Positions 1-9,598 are shown, counted from the stretch's first letter. The stretch: DNA of 33,955 nucleotides from an uncultured Mycoplasmatota bacterium (GCA_946494015.1 CAMMBL010000005.1:1-33955), one strand, 5' to 3'. Program-made: numbers and translations. Notes: generated from the sequence alone by a model not told the origin.

Positions 1-531
1 ACAAGTAACATGAAACATTTCTCCAGCTCCTTCACAATCACTTGCTGTTATTAATGGAGCATGAAAGTAAATATAGCCTCTATCTTGAAAATATCTATGA
101 ATAGCATAAGCTGCTACACTTCTAACTCTAAATACTGCTTGAAACAAGTTAGTTCTAGGTCTAAGATAAGCTTGTTCTCTTAAAAACTCACGAGAGTGTT
201 TCTTAGGTTGTATTGGATAGTCTTCAGGACATTCTCCTAATAATACAACTTCCTTAGCTTGTACTTCAAAGGCCTGTCCTTCTTTAGGTGATTTAACAAC
301 TATACCTTTTACCTTAATAGCACTTCCTACATGATATTTTTGGATATCTTCAAAATCTTTTAAGCTATTATCATAAACAACTTGAATATGTTTAAAGCAT
401 GTCCCATCAGAAAAATCTATAAAACCAAATTCTTTTTGTTTACGGTGATTCCTAATCCATCCTTCTAATACTACTTCTTTATCCATAAATTCATCTATTT
501 CATCATATAATTTTTTTGCATCTATTACCAT
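1..531 (-). CDS. asnS: Asparaginyl-tRNA synthetase, N-terminal part (continues past window start)
   Basis: Reverse-strand translation from ATG at 531: MVIDAKKLYDEIDEFMDKEVVLEGWIRNHRKQKEFGFIDFSDGTCFKHIQVVYD...PRTNLFQAVFRVRSVAAYAIHRYFQDRGYIYFHAPLITASDCEGAGEMFHVT; OB-fold plus class IIb aaRS start. Absent from the ORF track because it is truncated. Confidence 0.9.
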   Translation of the reverse strand, partial: MVIDAKKLYDEIDEFMDKEVVLEGWIRNHRKQKEFGFIDFSDGTCFKHIQVVYDNSLKDFEDIQKYHVGSAIKVKGIVVKSPKEGQAFEVQAKEVVLLGECPEDYPIQPKKHSREFLREQAYLRPRTNLFQAVFRVRSVAAYAIHRYFQDRGYIYFHAPLITASDCEGAGEMFHVTC

Positions 532-569
532 AATTATCCATCTCCTTCTTAATTAGTATAACATTTAAT

Positions 570-1183
570 TTATTTTCTTAAAACTTTTTCTTTTTCTTTT
601 AAAGGAATATTAATTACATGTGCTTCTCTATTTATTGTTTTTAGAAAAGAAAAACATTCTTTAGGTTTTATAAAAATACTCATTCCATTATATAAAGGAT
701 GAAATGCAATATAATCAGCATTTAATAAATCTTCATCAATAATTATTTCTATTTCTTTTTTTTCATCATACATCATATTAAAAATAGAAACATTGCCTGG
801 TGTTGATCTTATTAAATCATACATATCATCAGGACTAACAAACTCTAATTTTCGGCATGCTAATTTATCTTTTAAAGATCTTAAATCTACTTGTTTAGAA
901 CTATCTGTTATTACTAAATATTTCTTCTTTTCTCCTTTTCTTTCTTGAATTAATAAATGCTTAGCAACAGCATAATTATCACCTAAATATGCATTCCATC
1001 TACTATAATCAACACAACTTGTAACTTCTTTATGCCTAATACAATAATCATATTTAATTCCTTTTTCATTTAAAGCATTACAAAATGCAAAGCCTTTTTT
1101 TTGTCATTTCAATTCTTTTTGATTGTTCTTTAGATAATACTAAATTTTTAGTAAATCTCTCTAAAATTCCCAACTTCTAACAT
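570..1183 (-). pseudogene. YbaK/EbsC (prolyl-tRNA editing)-like protein, frameshifted
   Basis: The 84-aa ORF 570-824 is only the C-terminus; the same frame is open upstream to ~1104 (GFAFCNALNEKGIKYDYCIRHKEVTSCVDYSRWNAYLGDNYAVAKHLLIQERKGEKKKYLVITDSSKQVDLRSLKDKLACRKLEFVSPDDMYDL...). Candidate starts at ATG 1107 (MTKK) or ATG 1183 (MLEVG) need one shift at an A8 run (1095-1102) and, for 1183, a second near 1170. Confidence 0.65.
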
Positions 1184-1202
1184 AATATCACCCTTTCTAA
1201 TA

Positions 1203-1487
1203 AATAATAAAAGACTAGTCTTATACCATAATACTTATAGTACTATGGGACGAAACTAGTCTTCCGCGGTGCCACCCAATTTATTATAAAGGCATTATTA
1301 ACTTTATAATCACTTTTTCGATTCTATCAAATCTAGCAACTGTAACGGGTTGCCCCCGGCTTAGTCTACTTAATTTCTTTAAGCACTCCGAAATGTTATT
1401 CACTATTCATCTTTTCTTGTTTCCACCAACCACAAGATCTCTATAAAAGACTAGAAATAGTTACTTCTTTTCATCAATGTTTTGATG
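1203..1487 (-). promoter_or_regulatory. T-box riboswitch leader, apparent Asn (AAC) specifier
   Basis: Minus strand has the T-box core TTGGGTGGCACCGCGG (1264-1279), a GGTTGGTGG-type stem I segment, GTGAATAACATTTCGGAGTG with AAC at 1395-1397, and a terminator stem AAGACTAGT/ACTAGTCTT (1211-1219 / 1255-1263) followed by a T-rich tail. Confidence 0.9.
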
Positions 1488-1492
1488 TTATT

Positions 1493-1521
1493 AATATACT
1501 ATTATTTTATGCACTTGTCAA
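1493..1521 (-). promoter_or_regulatory. Sigma-70-like promoter of the T-box/asnS transcript
   Basis: Minus strand TTGACA (1516-1521), 17-nt spacer, TATATT (1493-1498). Confidence 0.7.
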
Positions 1522-1541
1522 TTTTTTTATACAAAAAACAC

Positions 1542-2678
1542 TTAACCATTACTTTTTGTAAATCGTATAAATTTATCTACTTCGCTATCATCTAAATCAG
1601 TATTAGCTAAAGATTCAAATAGTTTTTTCTGTTCTTTTGATAATCTTTTAGGTGTAACTACTTTAAAAATAACATACATATCACCAGTTCTTCTACTGGT
1701 TGAATCTTTTATACCTTTACCTTTAAGTCTTTGTTTATCACCACTATCTGTACCACTAGGTATAGATAATTTTACATTACCATAAATAGTAGGTATTTCT
1801 TTCTTACAACCAAGTACAGCCTCAGCCATATTAATAGGTACTTCTAGATAAATATCAAGACCATCTCTTTCATAAAATTTATGTTCTTTAATATGAAATT
1901 CTAAATATAAATCACCTGAAGAACCACCATTTTCCCCAGCATGACCTTTGCCTGGTACTCTTAGTCTTTCACCATTATCAATACCACTAGGTACACTTAC
2001 AGTAATTGTTTTATGACTTTTAATTTGCCCTTTACCACGACATTTATTACAAACTTCTTTATAAGTTTTCCCTTTACCATTACACTCTGGACAAGTAGTT
2101 TTAGTCATAAATGAACCTAATATAGTTCTCTGTTCACTAGTAATAGTTCCACTACCATGACATCTTCTACAAGTTTCTTCATGGAAACCACCTTTTCCAT
2201 CACATTTATCACAAACACTAACAACATCTAAATCAAAATCTTTTTCACAGCCATAAATAGCTTCTTCAAAAGAAAGTTCTACTTGCATTAAAATATCACT
2301 ACCACGTCTTGCTCTACTACGACCTCTACTAGAACTTCCTCCAAAACCAAAACCACCGCCAAATAAATCATCAAAAATATCTCCTAGATCGCTCGCATCA
2401 AAACCAAAACCTGCTCCATTAAAGCCTCCAAAACCTGAAGTTGCTCCACTTTCTCCTACGCCAGCATGTCCAAATTGATCATAAGCTTTACGTTTATTAT
2501 CATCAGACAAAACCGAGTAAGCTTCTTGTACTTCTTTAAATTTTTCTTCAGCATTTTCTTCTTTACTTATATCAGGATGATACTTTTTAGCAAGTCGTCT
2601 AAAAGCACTTTTAATTTCATCTTTACTAGCACTTTTAGATACACCTAATACTTCATAATAATCTCTTTTTGCTGCCAT
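1542..2678 (-). CDS. dnaJ: Molecular chaperone DnaJ
   Basis: J domain with HPD, G/F-rich region, four CxxCxGxG zinc-finger motifs. Confidence 0.98.
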   Translation of the reverse strand: MAAKRDYYEVLGVSKSASKDEIKSAFRRLAKKYHPDISKEENAEEKFKEVQEAYSVLSDDNKRKAYDQFGHAGVGESGATSGFGGFNGAGFGFDASDLGDIFDDLFGGGFGFGGSSSRGRSRARRGSDILMQVELSFEEAIYGCEKDFDLDVVSVCDKCDGKGGFHEETCRRCHGSGTITSEQRTILGSFMTKTTCPECNGKGKTYKEVCNKCRGKGQIKSHKTITVSVPSGIDNGERLRVPGKGHAGENGGSSGDLYLEFHIKEHKFYERDGLDIYLEVPINMAEAVLGCKKEIPTIYGNVKLSIPSGTDSGDKQRLKGKGIKDSTSRRTGDMYVIFKVVTPKRLSKEQKKLFESLANTDLDDSEVDKFIRFTKSNG

Positions 2679-2709
2679 CTACTACACTTCCCTTCTAGTC
2701 AAAAATAAG

Positions 2710-4545
2710 TTATTCTTCATTTAATGATATAAATTTATCTAAGCTTTCTTTAAACATTTCCATCGCTTCTACAAATACTTTAGTATCTGTTAAATCTATA
2801 TCAATAATTTTTAAAACTTCAAGTGGATAATCTCTACCTCCACTTTTTAAAAATTCTAAATATTTATCTTTAAAATGAGGAGTATTACTTAAAATATTAT
2901 TAACTATATAACTTGCTATAGATAAACCTGTGGCATATTTATATACATAAAATGGAGTATAAAAATGGGGAACTCTCAAAGCTTCATATTTAATTTCTTC
3001 ATCAACTACTACATTAGAACCAAAATATAATTTATTTAAATCATAATAGTATTTACAAATATTATCACTAGTTAATATTTCCCCTTTATCAGTTAACTCA
3101 TGAATATATTTTTCAAATTCTGCAAACATAGTTTGTCTAAATACAGATGCTTTAAACAAATCAAGTCTTTCATTTAAAATAGCTAATTTTTCTTCTTTAG
3201 TTTTAGCATTATCTTCCATATAATAAGAGAGTAATAATTCATTAACTGTAGAAGCTATCTCAGCTAGAAAAATTGGATATCCTGAATTTTCATAAGAATT
3301 ATACTGATTTGAAAAATAAGTATGCATAGAATGTCCCAACTCATGAGCTAGAGTTGATACATCATTATATTCACCTACATAATTAAGTAAGACGAATGGT
3401 TTTGTATCATAACTACCACTTGAATAAGCCCCACTTCTTTTATTTAAATTAGGATATTTATCAATATAGCCATCCTTAAAAGCTTTAGCAAGTTCTCTAC
3501 TATATTCATCCCCTAAAACTTTTAATGCTTCTTTAACAATATTTTCCCCTTCTAAAAAACTATATTTTTTATCTATACTTTGAACTGTACTAACATAACC
3601 ATCATATAAATGAAATTCATCTAATCCTAATATTTTTTTCTTAATATCAAAATATTTATAAAGACTAGGTAAATTATCATGTACTACATTAATTAAATTA
3701 TTATATAAACTTACGGGAATAAAATCATTAAACAAACTAGCTTCTAAGCTTGAATTATAGTTTTTAAGTTTACTAGATACAGATAAAGCTTCACAAGTAG
3801 ATGCTAAAGTTGCTGTTAAAGTATTTTTAAAGTTACCAAACACTTTATGATAATTAATAAAGGCATCTTTTCTAACCCTTCTATTTTTAGAACTTAAAAA
3901 GGTGCTATAATTACTAGAAGTAAGTTCTATTATCTTATCATTTTCATCTTTAATAGTACCAAACTTCATATCAGTATCCATTAAAAAGTCAGCAATATCA
4001 CTACTACTATCTAATACTTTAGAAAAAGCTGTTATAATATGTTCTTCTTCTTTAGATAAAGTATGTTCTTTATATCTTAAAATATCTAATATTTGATGTC
4101 TATAATCAGCAAGATCTTTTTCTTTATCTAAATAACCAATAATAACACTTTTATCTTGTTCTAAAATCATAGGTACTACAAAAGCTGTCGCTTCACTATA
4201 AGCTTGATATAAATTATTAATTTTTCCATAAAGTTCTTGATAAGTGGTATTGCCTGTATCTTCATCATATTTGCGAGCAGCATAAGTATAAAGCTTTTCT
4301 AGCAATCTAGCTGTCTTACTGTCTATTAGTAATAATTCTTTAAAAGATGTACTACTATTTAAAAATTTATCTTGCATTTTACTTAATTTATCTATATTAT
4401 TTTTAACTTTATTATAATCTTTATTATAATCATCTAAAGATTTATAAATACTTTCTATATCCCATTTATCTGATGTTTTTACATCTTCTCTTTTTAATAG
4501 TTTATCCATATTATTATTAACAAGAAGTAGTCCTAAATATAGCAC
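2710..4545 (-). CDS. pepF: Oligoendopeptidase F (M3 metallopeptidase)
   Basis: HELGHSMHTYFS (HEXXH) and full-length M3B architecture. Start is either GTG 4545 or ATG 4509 (MDKLLKRED). Confidence 0.92.
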   Translation of the reverse strand: MLYLGLLLVNNNMDKLLKREDVKTSDKWDIESIYKSLDDYNKDYNKVKNNIDKLSKMQDKFLNSSTSFKELLLIDSKTARLLEKLYTYAARKYDEDTGNTTYQELYGKINNLYQAYSEATAFVVPMILEQDKSVIIGYLDKEKDLADYRHQILDILRYKEHTLSKEEEHIITAFSKVLDSSSDIADFLMDTDMKFGTIKDENDKIIELTSSNYSTFLSSKNRRVRKDAFINYHKVFGNFKNTLTATLASTCEALSVSSKLKNYNSSLEASLFNDFIPVSLYNNLINVVHDNLPSLYKYFDIKKKILGLDEFHLYDGYVSTVQSIDKKYSFLEGENIVKEALKVLGDEYSRELAKAFKDGYIDKYPNLNKRSGAYSSGSYDTKPFVLLNYVGEYNDVSTLAHELGHSMHTYFSNQYNSYENSGYPIFLAEIASTVNELLLSYYMEDNAKTKEEKLAILNERLDLFKASVFRQTMFAEFEKYIHELTDKGEILTSDNICKYYYDLNKLYFGSNVVVDEEIKYEALRVPHFYTPFYVYKYATGLSIASYIVNNILSNTPHFKDKYLEFLKSGGRDYPLEVLKIIDIDLTDTKVFVEAMEMFKESLDKFISLNEE

Positions 4546-4553
4546 TACTTCTT
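4522..4553 (-). repeat. 10-bp inverted repeat (hairpin) between dnaK and pepF
   Basis: AAGAAGTAGT - 12 nt - ACTACTTCTT, perfect arms 4522-4531 and 4544-4553; not followed by a long U tract. Confidence 0.7.
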
Positions 4554-4569
4554 ATTTTTATCCTTTCTC

Positions 4570-6390
4570 TTATTTTTCTTCAAAATCGGCATCTTTTACA
4601 TCATCTTTTTTATCTGATGTATCACTACTATTATTATCACTATTAGCTTGATTTTCTTTGTTTATATTTTCATAAACTTTAGTTGCAAGTGCCATAGCTT
4701 TCTCTTGTAGTTTATCTTTTTTAGCTTTAATATCATCTAAGTCATTCTTATCTAGAGCTTCTCTTAAGTCTTTAATTAAGTCTTCAGCTTCCTCTTTTTC
4801 CTTTTTATCAACTTTATCTCCTAAATCTTTTAATGATTTCTCAGTTTGGAATACAAGTTGTTCGGCTTCATTTTTAAGATCAGCTTCTTCTTTACGTTTT
4901 TTATCAGCTTCTTTATTTTCTTCAGCTTCTTTTCTCATTCTTTCAATTTCTTCATCAGATAAATTTGTTGATGAAGTAATAGTAATAGATTGTTCTTTAT
5001 TAGTACCAAGGTCTTTGGCAGTAACATTAACAATACCATTAGCATCTATATCAAATTTAACTTCAATTTGTGGAACTCCTCTTGGTGCTGGTGGTATATT
5101 GGTAAGTTGGAATCTACCAAGTGTTTTATTATCAGCAGCCATACTTCTTTCACCTTGTAATACGTGTACATCAACAGCTGGTTGATTATCAGCGGCAGTT
5201 GAGAATACTTCACTCTTACTTGTTGGTATAGTAGTATTTCTTGGAATTAATACAGTCATAACTCCACCTAATGTTTCAATACCAAGTGAAAGTGGTGTAA
5301 CATCAAGTAAAACGATATCATTAACATCACCTGTTAAGACACCACCTTGAATAGCAGCACCCATAGCAACTACTTCATCAGGGTTAACTTCACGAGATGG
5401 TTCCATACCAAGTTCTTTCTTAACTGTTTCATATACTAGTGGAACTCTTGTTGATCCTCCAACGAAGATTACTTTATCTAAGTCTTTAGCTTTTAAATCT
5501 GCATCTTTTAAAGCATTTCTAACTGGTTCAAGAGTTGAATCTACTAAATCACTTATTAAGCTTTCGAATTTAGCACGAGTTAGTGTCATATCTAAGTGAA
5601 GTGGACCATCTGATCCTTGTGAGATAAATGGTGCAGAAACCTGTGTACTTGTCATACTAGATAGATCTTTCTTAGCTTTCTCAGCAATTTCTTTTAATCG
5701 TTGCATAGCCATTTTATCTTTAGTAAGATCAATACCATTTTCTTTCTTAAATTCACTAACAAGATAGTCAATAACCTTATTATCAAAGTCATCACCACCT
5801 AAGTGGTTATTACCACTAGTAGATCTAACTTCTACAACACCATCGCCTAACTCAAGGATAGATACATCGAATGTACCTCCACCTAGATCATATACTAAGA
5901 TTGTTTGGTTTTTATCTTGTTTATCAAGTCCATATGCTAAAGCAGCAGCAGTTGGTTCATTTATAATACGTTCAACTTCAAGTCCTGCAATCTTACCAGC
6001 ATTCTTAGTAGCTTGTCTTTGAGCATCATTAAAGTATGCTGGAACAGTAATAACAGCTTTATTAACACTTTCTCCTAAATAGCTTTCAGCTGATTCTTTT
6101 AAATTACTTAAAATCATTGCAGATATTTCTTCAGGTGTATATTTTTTTCCTTCAGCTTCAACCTTTTTATCAGTACCCATTAATCTCTTAATAGATGAAA
6201 TAGTATTTGGATTAGTAATCGCTTGTCTTTTAGCAGCAGCTCCTACTATTCTTTCACCATTTTTAAAAGCAACTACTGATGGAGTTGTTCTTTCTCCTTC
6301 TTTATTAGGGATTACTTTAGGTTCCCCAGCCTCTAATACACAGACACAACTATTAGTTGTACCTAAATCAATACCAATTATTTTACTCAT
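4570..6390 (-). CDS. dnaK: Molecular chaperone DnaK (Hsp70)
   Basis: [16 protein letters not shown]; complete Hsp70 ATPase and substrate-binding domains. Confidence 0.99.
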   Translation of the reverse strand: MSKIIGIDLGTTNSCVCVLEAGEPKVIPNKEGERTTPSVVAFKNGERIVGAAAKRQAITNPNTISSIKRLMGTDKKVEAEGKKYTPEEISAMILSNLKESAESYLGESVNKAVITVPAYFNDAQRQATKNAGKIAGLEVERIINEPTAAALAYGLDKQDKNQTILVYDLGGGTFDVSILELGDGVVEVRSTSGNNHLGGDDFDNKVIDYLVSEFKKENGIDLTKDKMAMQRLKEIAEKAKKDLSSMTSTQVSAPFISQGSDGPLHLDMTLTRAKFESLISDLVDSTLEPVRNALKDADLKAKDLDKVIFVGGSTRVPLVYETVKKELGMEPSREVNPDEVVAMGAAIQGGVLTGDVNDIVLLDVTPLSLGIETLGGVMTVLIPRNTTIPTSKSEVFSTAADNQPAVDVHVLQGERSMAADNKTLGRFQLTNIPPAPRGVPQIEVKFDIDANGIVNVTAKDLGTNKEQSITITSSTNLSDEEIERMRKEAEENKEADKKRKEEADLKNEAEQLVFQTEKSLKDLGDKVDKKEKEEAEDLIKDLREALDKNDLDDIKAKKDKLQEKAMALATKVYENINKENQANSDNNSSDTSDKKDDVKDADFEEK

Positions 6391-7027
6391 TTATATCCTC
6401 TCCTTTATTATCATTATCATCATTATTTTCTTCTAATTTATTTACCCTAACAGAAGCCGGTCTAATAACTCTATCTTTAAGACGATAACCTTTAAGTAAT
6501 ACTTCAAGTACTTCATTATCTTTAAACTCTTTATCATTATCAGTCATTAAAGCTTCCATTGTATTAGGATCATATTCCATATGCTCAGCCTCAATTTCTT
6601 CAAGTCCATATTTTTTTAAGACTTCATCAAAGCTTGCATACATCATTTTAAAGCCTTTTAAAAATCTAGATAACTCATCAGTAAGATTATTATCATCAAG
6701 CCTAATAGCACGTTCAAAATTATCTAATATAAGGATAAGCTCACTAATTAAATCCCAATTAGCATATTTTAATCTATTACTAACTTCTTCTTCTTTCCTT
6801 TTACGATAATTAATAAGTTCAGCTTGATGATATTTAATTTTATCATTCAACTCGTTAATTATTTGATCTTTTTTAGCAATTTCTTCTTTTAATTCTTTTA
6901 TTTCTTCAGAATGCTTATCTTTCTTTTTAGGTTTATTATGACATTCACAACTTTCTTTATCTTTATTTTCACAGTCACATTCATGCTCATCTTTTGTAAC
7001 TTTTACTTCTTCTTCTTTAGTTTCCAT
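6383..7027 (-). CDS. grpE: Nucleotide exchange factor GrpE with Cys-rich N-terminal extension
   Basis: GrpE coiled coil and C-terminal domain ([23 protein letters not shown]); overlaps dnaK start by 8 nt. Confidence 0.93.
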   Translation of the reverse strand: METKEEEVKVTKDEHECDCENKDKESCECHNKPKKKDKHSEEIKELKEEIAKKDQIINELNDKIKYHQAELINYRKRKEEEVSNRLKYANWDLISELILILDNFERAIRLDDNNLTDELSRFLKGFKMMYASFDEVLKKYGLEEIEAEHMEYDPNTMEALMTDNDKEFKDNEVLEVLLKGYRLKDRVIRPASVRVNKLEENNDDNDNKGEDINE

Positions 7028-7034
7028 ATCTTCA

Positions 7035-8030
7035 CTACCTTTCTATATTTTCTTTTAAATATTCTAGGATACTAACAACCCTATCATATTCCATTCTCTT
7101 AGGTCCTATGATAGCAAGTGTACCTTCTTCACTATCAGTTTTAAAGTTAGTTTTAATAATAGTAACATCATTATCTAGTTTATTTTCACTACCAATATAA
7201 ACTTCGATATTATTAGAATCATCTCTTTTAATTTCTTGCAATAAATCTTTATCATCAAGTTTTTTAAATAATTCTTTTATTTTATCAACATTATCAAATT
7301 CAGGCTGTTCTAAAAATTTAGTTCTCCCTACAACATTAATATCGGTATTGGTAATATCGGTAAAGACATTATAAATAGCATTATATAATTGTTGATGTTG
7401 TTCTACATATTTAGAGATGATAGGTTTAACTTCAAACTCTAATTTAATACTAACTTCATCAATTGGTGTACCAACTATTAAGTTATTAATTAAATCTACT
7501 GTTTTTTTAATATCATCCATACTTACATTTTCTAATGTAACAGTTTTATGTTCTACTTTACCTTTATCAGTTACTACAATAACTATTAACTGATTACTAG
7601 AAAGAGGTACAACACTAATTTCTTTAAGCAAATTTTCATGACTAGTCTTACCTAAAACAACAGCAGTATATGAAGTCATATCAGAAATAACTTGTAAGCT
7701 TTTATTGATACAATCATTTAATTCCAGCGATTGATTATGAAAAATAATTTGTAATTTTAACATTTCTTCTCCATTCATCTTTTTCGCTTCCATTAAATTA
7801 TCAACATAATAGCGATATCCTTCTTCACTAGGTACTCTACCACTAGAAGTATGAGTCTTTTCTAAGTAACCTAAATCTTCAAGATTTGCCATCTCACTTC
7901 TAATTGTGGCACTTGAACATTTTAACTTTTTACATATTTGATTACTACTAACAGGTTTAGCTTGCCTAATATAAGACTCAACAATTAATTTTAATATTTT
8001 TCTTTGTCTTTCACTAAGCATCCATCTCAC
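7035..8030 (-). CDS. hrcA: Heat-inducible transcriptional repressor HrcA
   Basis: MLSERQRKILKLIVESYIRQAKPVSSNQI... winged helix; CIRCE element directly upstream. Confidence 0.96.
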   Translation of the reverse strand: MRWMLSERQRKILKLIVESYIRQAKPVSSNQICKKLKCSSATIRSEMANLEDLGYLEKTHTSSGRVPSEEGYRYYVDNLMEAKKMNGEEMLKLQIIFHNQSLELNDCINKSLQVISDMTSYTAVVLGKTSHENLLKEISVVPLSSNQLIVIVVTDKGKVEHKTVTLENVSMDDIKKTVDLINNLIVGTPIDEVSIKLEFEVKPIISKYVEQHQQLYNAIYNVFTDITNTDINVVGRTKFLEQPEFDNVDKIKELFKKLDDKDLLQEIKRDDSNNIEVYIGSENKLDNDVTIIKTNFKTDSEEGTLAIIGPKRMEYDRVVSILEYLKENIER

Positions 8031-8036
8031 TACTTT

Positions 8037-8063
8037 CTAGCACTAATAATACCCAAGTGCTAG
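8037..8063 (-). promoter_or_regulatory. CIRCE operator
   Basis: CTAGCACTTGGGTATTATTAGTGCTAG: 9-bp arms with 9-nt spacer, matching TTAGCACTC-N9-GAGTGCTAA geometry. Confidence 0.92.
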
Positions 8064-8067
8064 TAAT

Positions 8068-8096
8068 ATTGTATGATAAAAATTAGCACTTGTCAA
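8068..8096 (-). promoter_or_regulatory. hrcA operon promoter
   Basis: Minus strand TTGACA (8091-8096), 17-nt spacer, TACAAT (8068-8073), immediately upstream of CIRCE. Confidence 0.85.
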
Positions 8097-8208
8097 CTGT
8101 TTTTGCTAATTTTTTTTCATATATAATGAAAGTATGTTTTTTGATGAATATCGAATTTATTTATTGATAAACATAGTCCATTTTAATTACTAAAGAAAGG
8201 CTTTAAAT

Positions 8209-8453
8209 ATGAAAATATATTGAACATATAAATTTAGATTATATCAAACAGAAGAATAAAGAATATTAATACATAAGACTTTTGGATGTAGTCGTTTTGT
8301 TTATAACTATTATCTAAATTATCAGAAAAATGGAGTACAAAAATTATTTGATTTATGTAAAGATTTAAGTACAAGAGAATAGATTTCCTAGAATGCGGAT
8401 TACATAATAATAGAGATATAAATACCAGTTTAAACATATTATTTATACTATAA
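8209..8453 (+). pseudogene. Decayed IS200/IS605-type TnpB remnant (N- and C-terminal ends, internal deletion)
   Basis: Plus strand 8209-8373 reads MKIY*TYKFRLYQTEE*RILIHKTFGCSRFVYNYYLNYQKNGVQKLFDLCKDLST (TnpB N-terminus with two stops); 8391-8453 in another frame reads ECGLHNNRDINTSLNILFIL* (TnpB Zn-ribbon/RuvC-III end). Confidence 0.85.
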
Positions 8454-8606
8454 TTTAAAAAGTTAAATATAGGTAATGCTTTAAATAGAAGAATAACAAT
8501 TAAATAAAAATTAAATTAGTATGGTAGTAATTATCAAAATTTAAGCCTATAAAGATGCGATGTTACTCTATATATGAAATAGGAATCCTTAAAGTAACAC
8601 AAGGGT

Positions 8607-8628
8607 GAAATAAAATTTATTTTATTTC
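8607..8628. repeat. 10-bp inverted repeat at the 3' end of the pilin-like gene
   Basis: GAAATAAAAT-TT-ATTTTATTTC (plus strand). Confidence 0.5.
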
Positions 8629-8810
8629 TTAGGTTCTTTATTACGTGCTATAGCAAATTCATTTAATTCTCTACTAATATTATCAACAAATTCATTATTG
8701 TTTTTTCTATTAAAATTTAAAAGACCAACTAATAAAAATAAAACCAATATTCCCATAGTAAGTAATCCATAAAGAATTGTTGAAATAGCAAAGCCTTTAT
8801 TATTAATCAC
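8622..8810 (-). CDS. Small membrane protein with type IV pilin-like N-terminus
   Basis: GTG start, GGGTG RBS; MINNKGFAISTILYGLLTMGILVLFLLVGLLNF: short basic leader, Gly-Phe, then a hydrophobic helix. Confidence 0.6.
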   Translation of the reverse strand: MINNKGFAISTILYGLLTMGILVLFLLVGLLNFNRKNNNEFVDNISRELNEFAIARNKEPKK

Positions 8811-8812
8811 AA

Positions 8813-9373
8813 TTACACCCCTTCTTCGACTACTTTAATAACAGCATGAAAATGACTATCTCTATCAATTACAAAATCACTATTAACAGCCCATATTCTA
8901 ATAGAATAATCTTCTTCACTATTAGCCTCTAAAACATCTTCAAGTAAAACATTATCGGCATATTCTGATAAAATTAAAGATTTAGGTGATTGATGATCTT
9001 TACGAAAACTAAGTTTTAATAATTCATGAGGTATTTGCTTATCATAACAATTGTCAGCATTAATAACTTTTTCATTATTTTCTAATACTATTTTATATTT
9101 AACTTCATTTGTTGTTCCATTTTTAACTGTAAAATCATAAGAAGTAGAACTTAATCCTACAGAATCAGTAACAGGATTAAATTTCGTTAAATTAATTTTA
9201 TTACCTTCTTTTCCATGAAAAACTACTTCCATTTTACCTGTATCAATATCTTTCTCACGTAAAGAAATAAATTTATTATAAATTAAATATGTAGATATAA
9301 TAGCAAATAAAAACAAAAAGGTAATAATAAGTCCACTTTTAATCATATGTTTTCTATAATACTTTTGATACAT
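8813..9373 (-). CDS. Membrane-anchored secreted protein, possibly TasA/camelysin-like
   Basis: Start more likely ATG 9373 (MYQKYYRKH) with GAGGTG RBS than GTG 9382; one N-terminal TM then a beta-rich ectodomain (YDFTVKNGTTNEVKYKIVLENNE). Family is by pattern only. Confidence 0.55.
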   Translation of the reverse strand: MYQKYYRKHMIKSGLIITFLFLFAIISTYLIYNKFISLREKDIDTGKMEVVFHGKEGNKINLTKFNPVTDSVGLSSTSYDFTVKNGTTNEVKYKIVLENNEKVINADNCYDKQIPHELLKLSFRKDHQSPKSLILSEYADNVLLEDVLEANSEEDYSIRIWAVNSDFVIDRDSHFHAVIKVVEEGV

Positions 9374-9393
9374 CCAAAACACCTCTTTAAATT

Positions 9394-9423
9394 ATTTTAA
9401 AACTAAAGTAGTTATATAGTCAA
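9394..9423 (-). promoter_or_regulatory. Promoter of the TasA-like/pilin-like pair
   Basis: Minus strand TTGACT (9418-9423), 18-nt spacer, TAAAAT (9394-9399). Confidence 0.55.
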
Positions 9424-9473
9424 ATAAAAGATTAAAAAGATATGTAAAACTATAAACAAATTACAAAAAAGGG

Positions 9474-9502
9474 TTGAAAAAGTGATTAATATGTTATATA
9501 TT
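9474..9502 (+). promoter_or_regulatory. Promoter of tRNA-Arg
   Basis: TTGAAA (9474-9479), 17-nt spacer, TATATT (9497-9502). Confidence 0.6.
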
Positions 9503-9521
9503 AATATTGTTCAAAGTTTAT

Positions 9522-9598
9522 GTCCGCGTAGCTCAGCTGGATAGAGCAATCGCCTTCTAAGCGATCGGTCACGTGTTCGAATCACGTCGTGGACACCA
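9522..9598 (+). tRNA. tRNA-Arg (anticodon TCT), CCA encoded
   Basis: GTCCGCG...CGTGGAC acceptor, GCTCAGCTGGATAGAGC D arm, ATCGC-CTTCTAA-GCGAT anticodon arm, ACGTG-TTCGAAT-CACGT T arm, then ACCA. Confidence 0.97.

Noticed and set aside
2466-2648. Plus-strand 60-aa ORF inside dnaJ
   Set aside because: Antisense to conserved J-domain coding; low-complexity Phe/Ser-rich translation typical of shadow ORFs.
4522-4553. dnaK-pepF hairpin as a rho-independent terminator
   Set aside because: No U tract after the stem on the minus strand; called an inverted repeat instead.
8234-8437. 67-aa minus-strand ORF in the track
   Set aside because: Antisense to the recognisable TnpB relic; no RBS or family signal.
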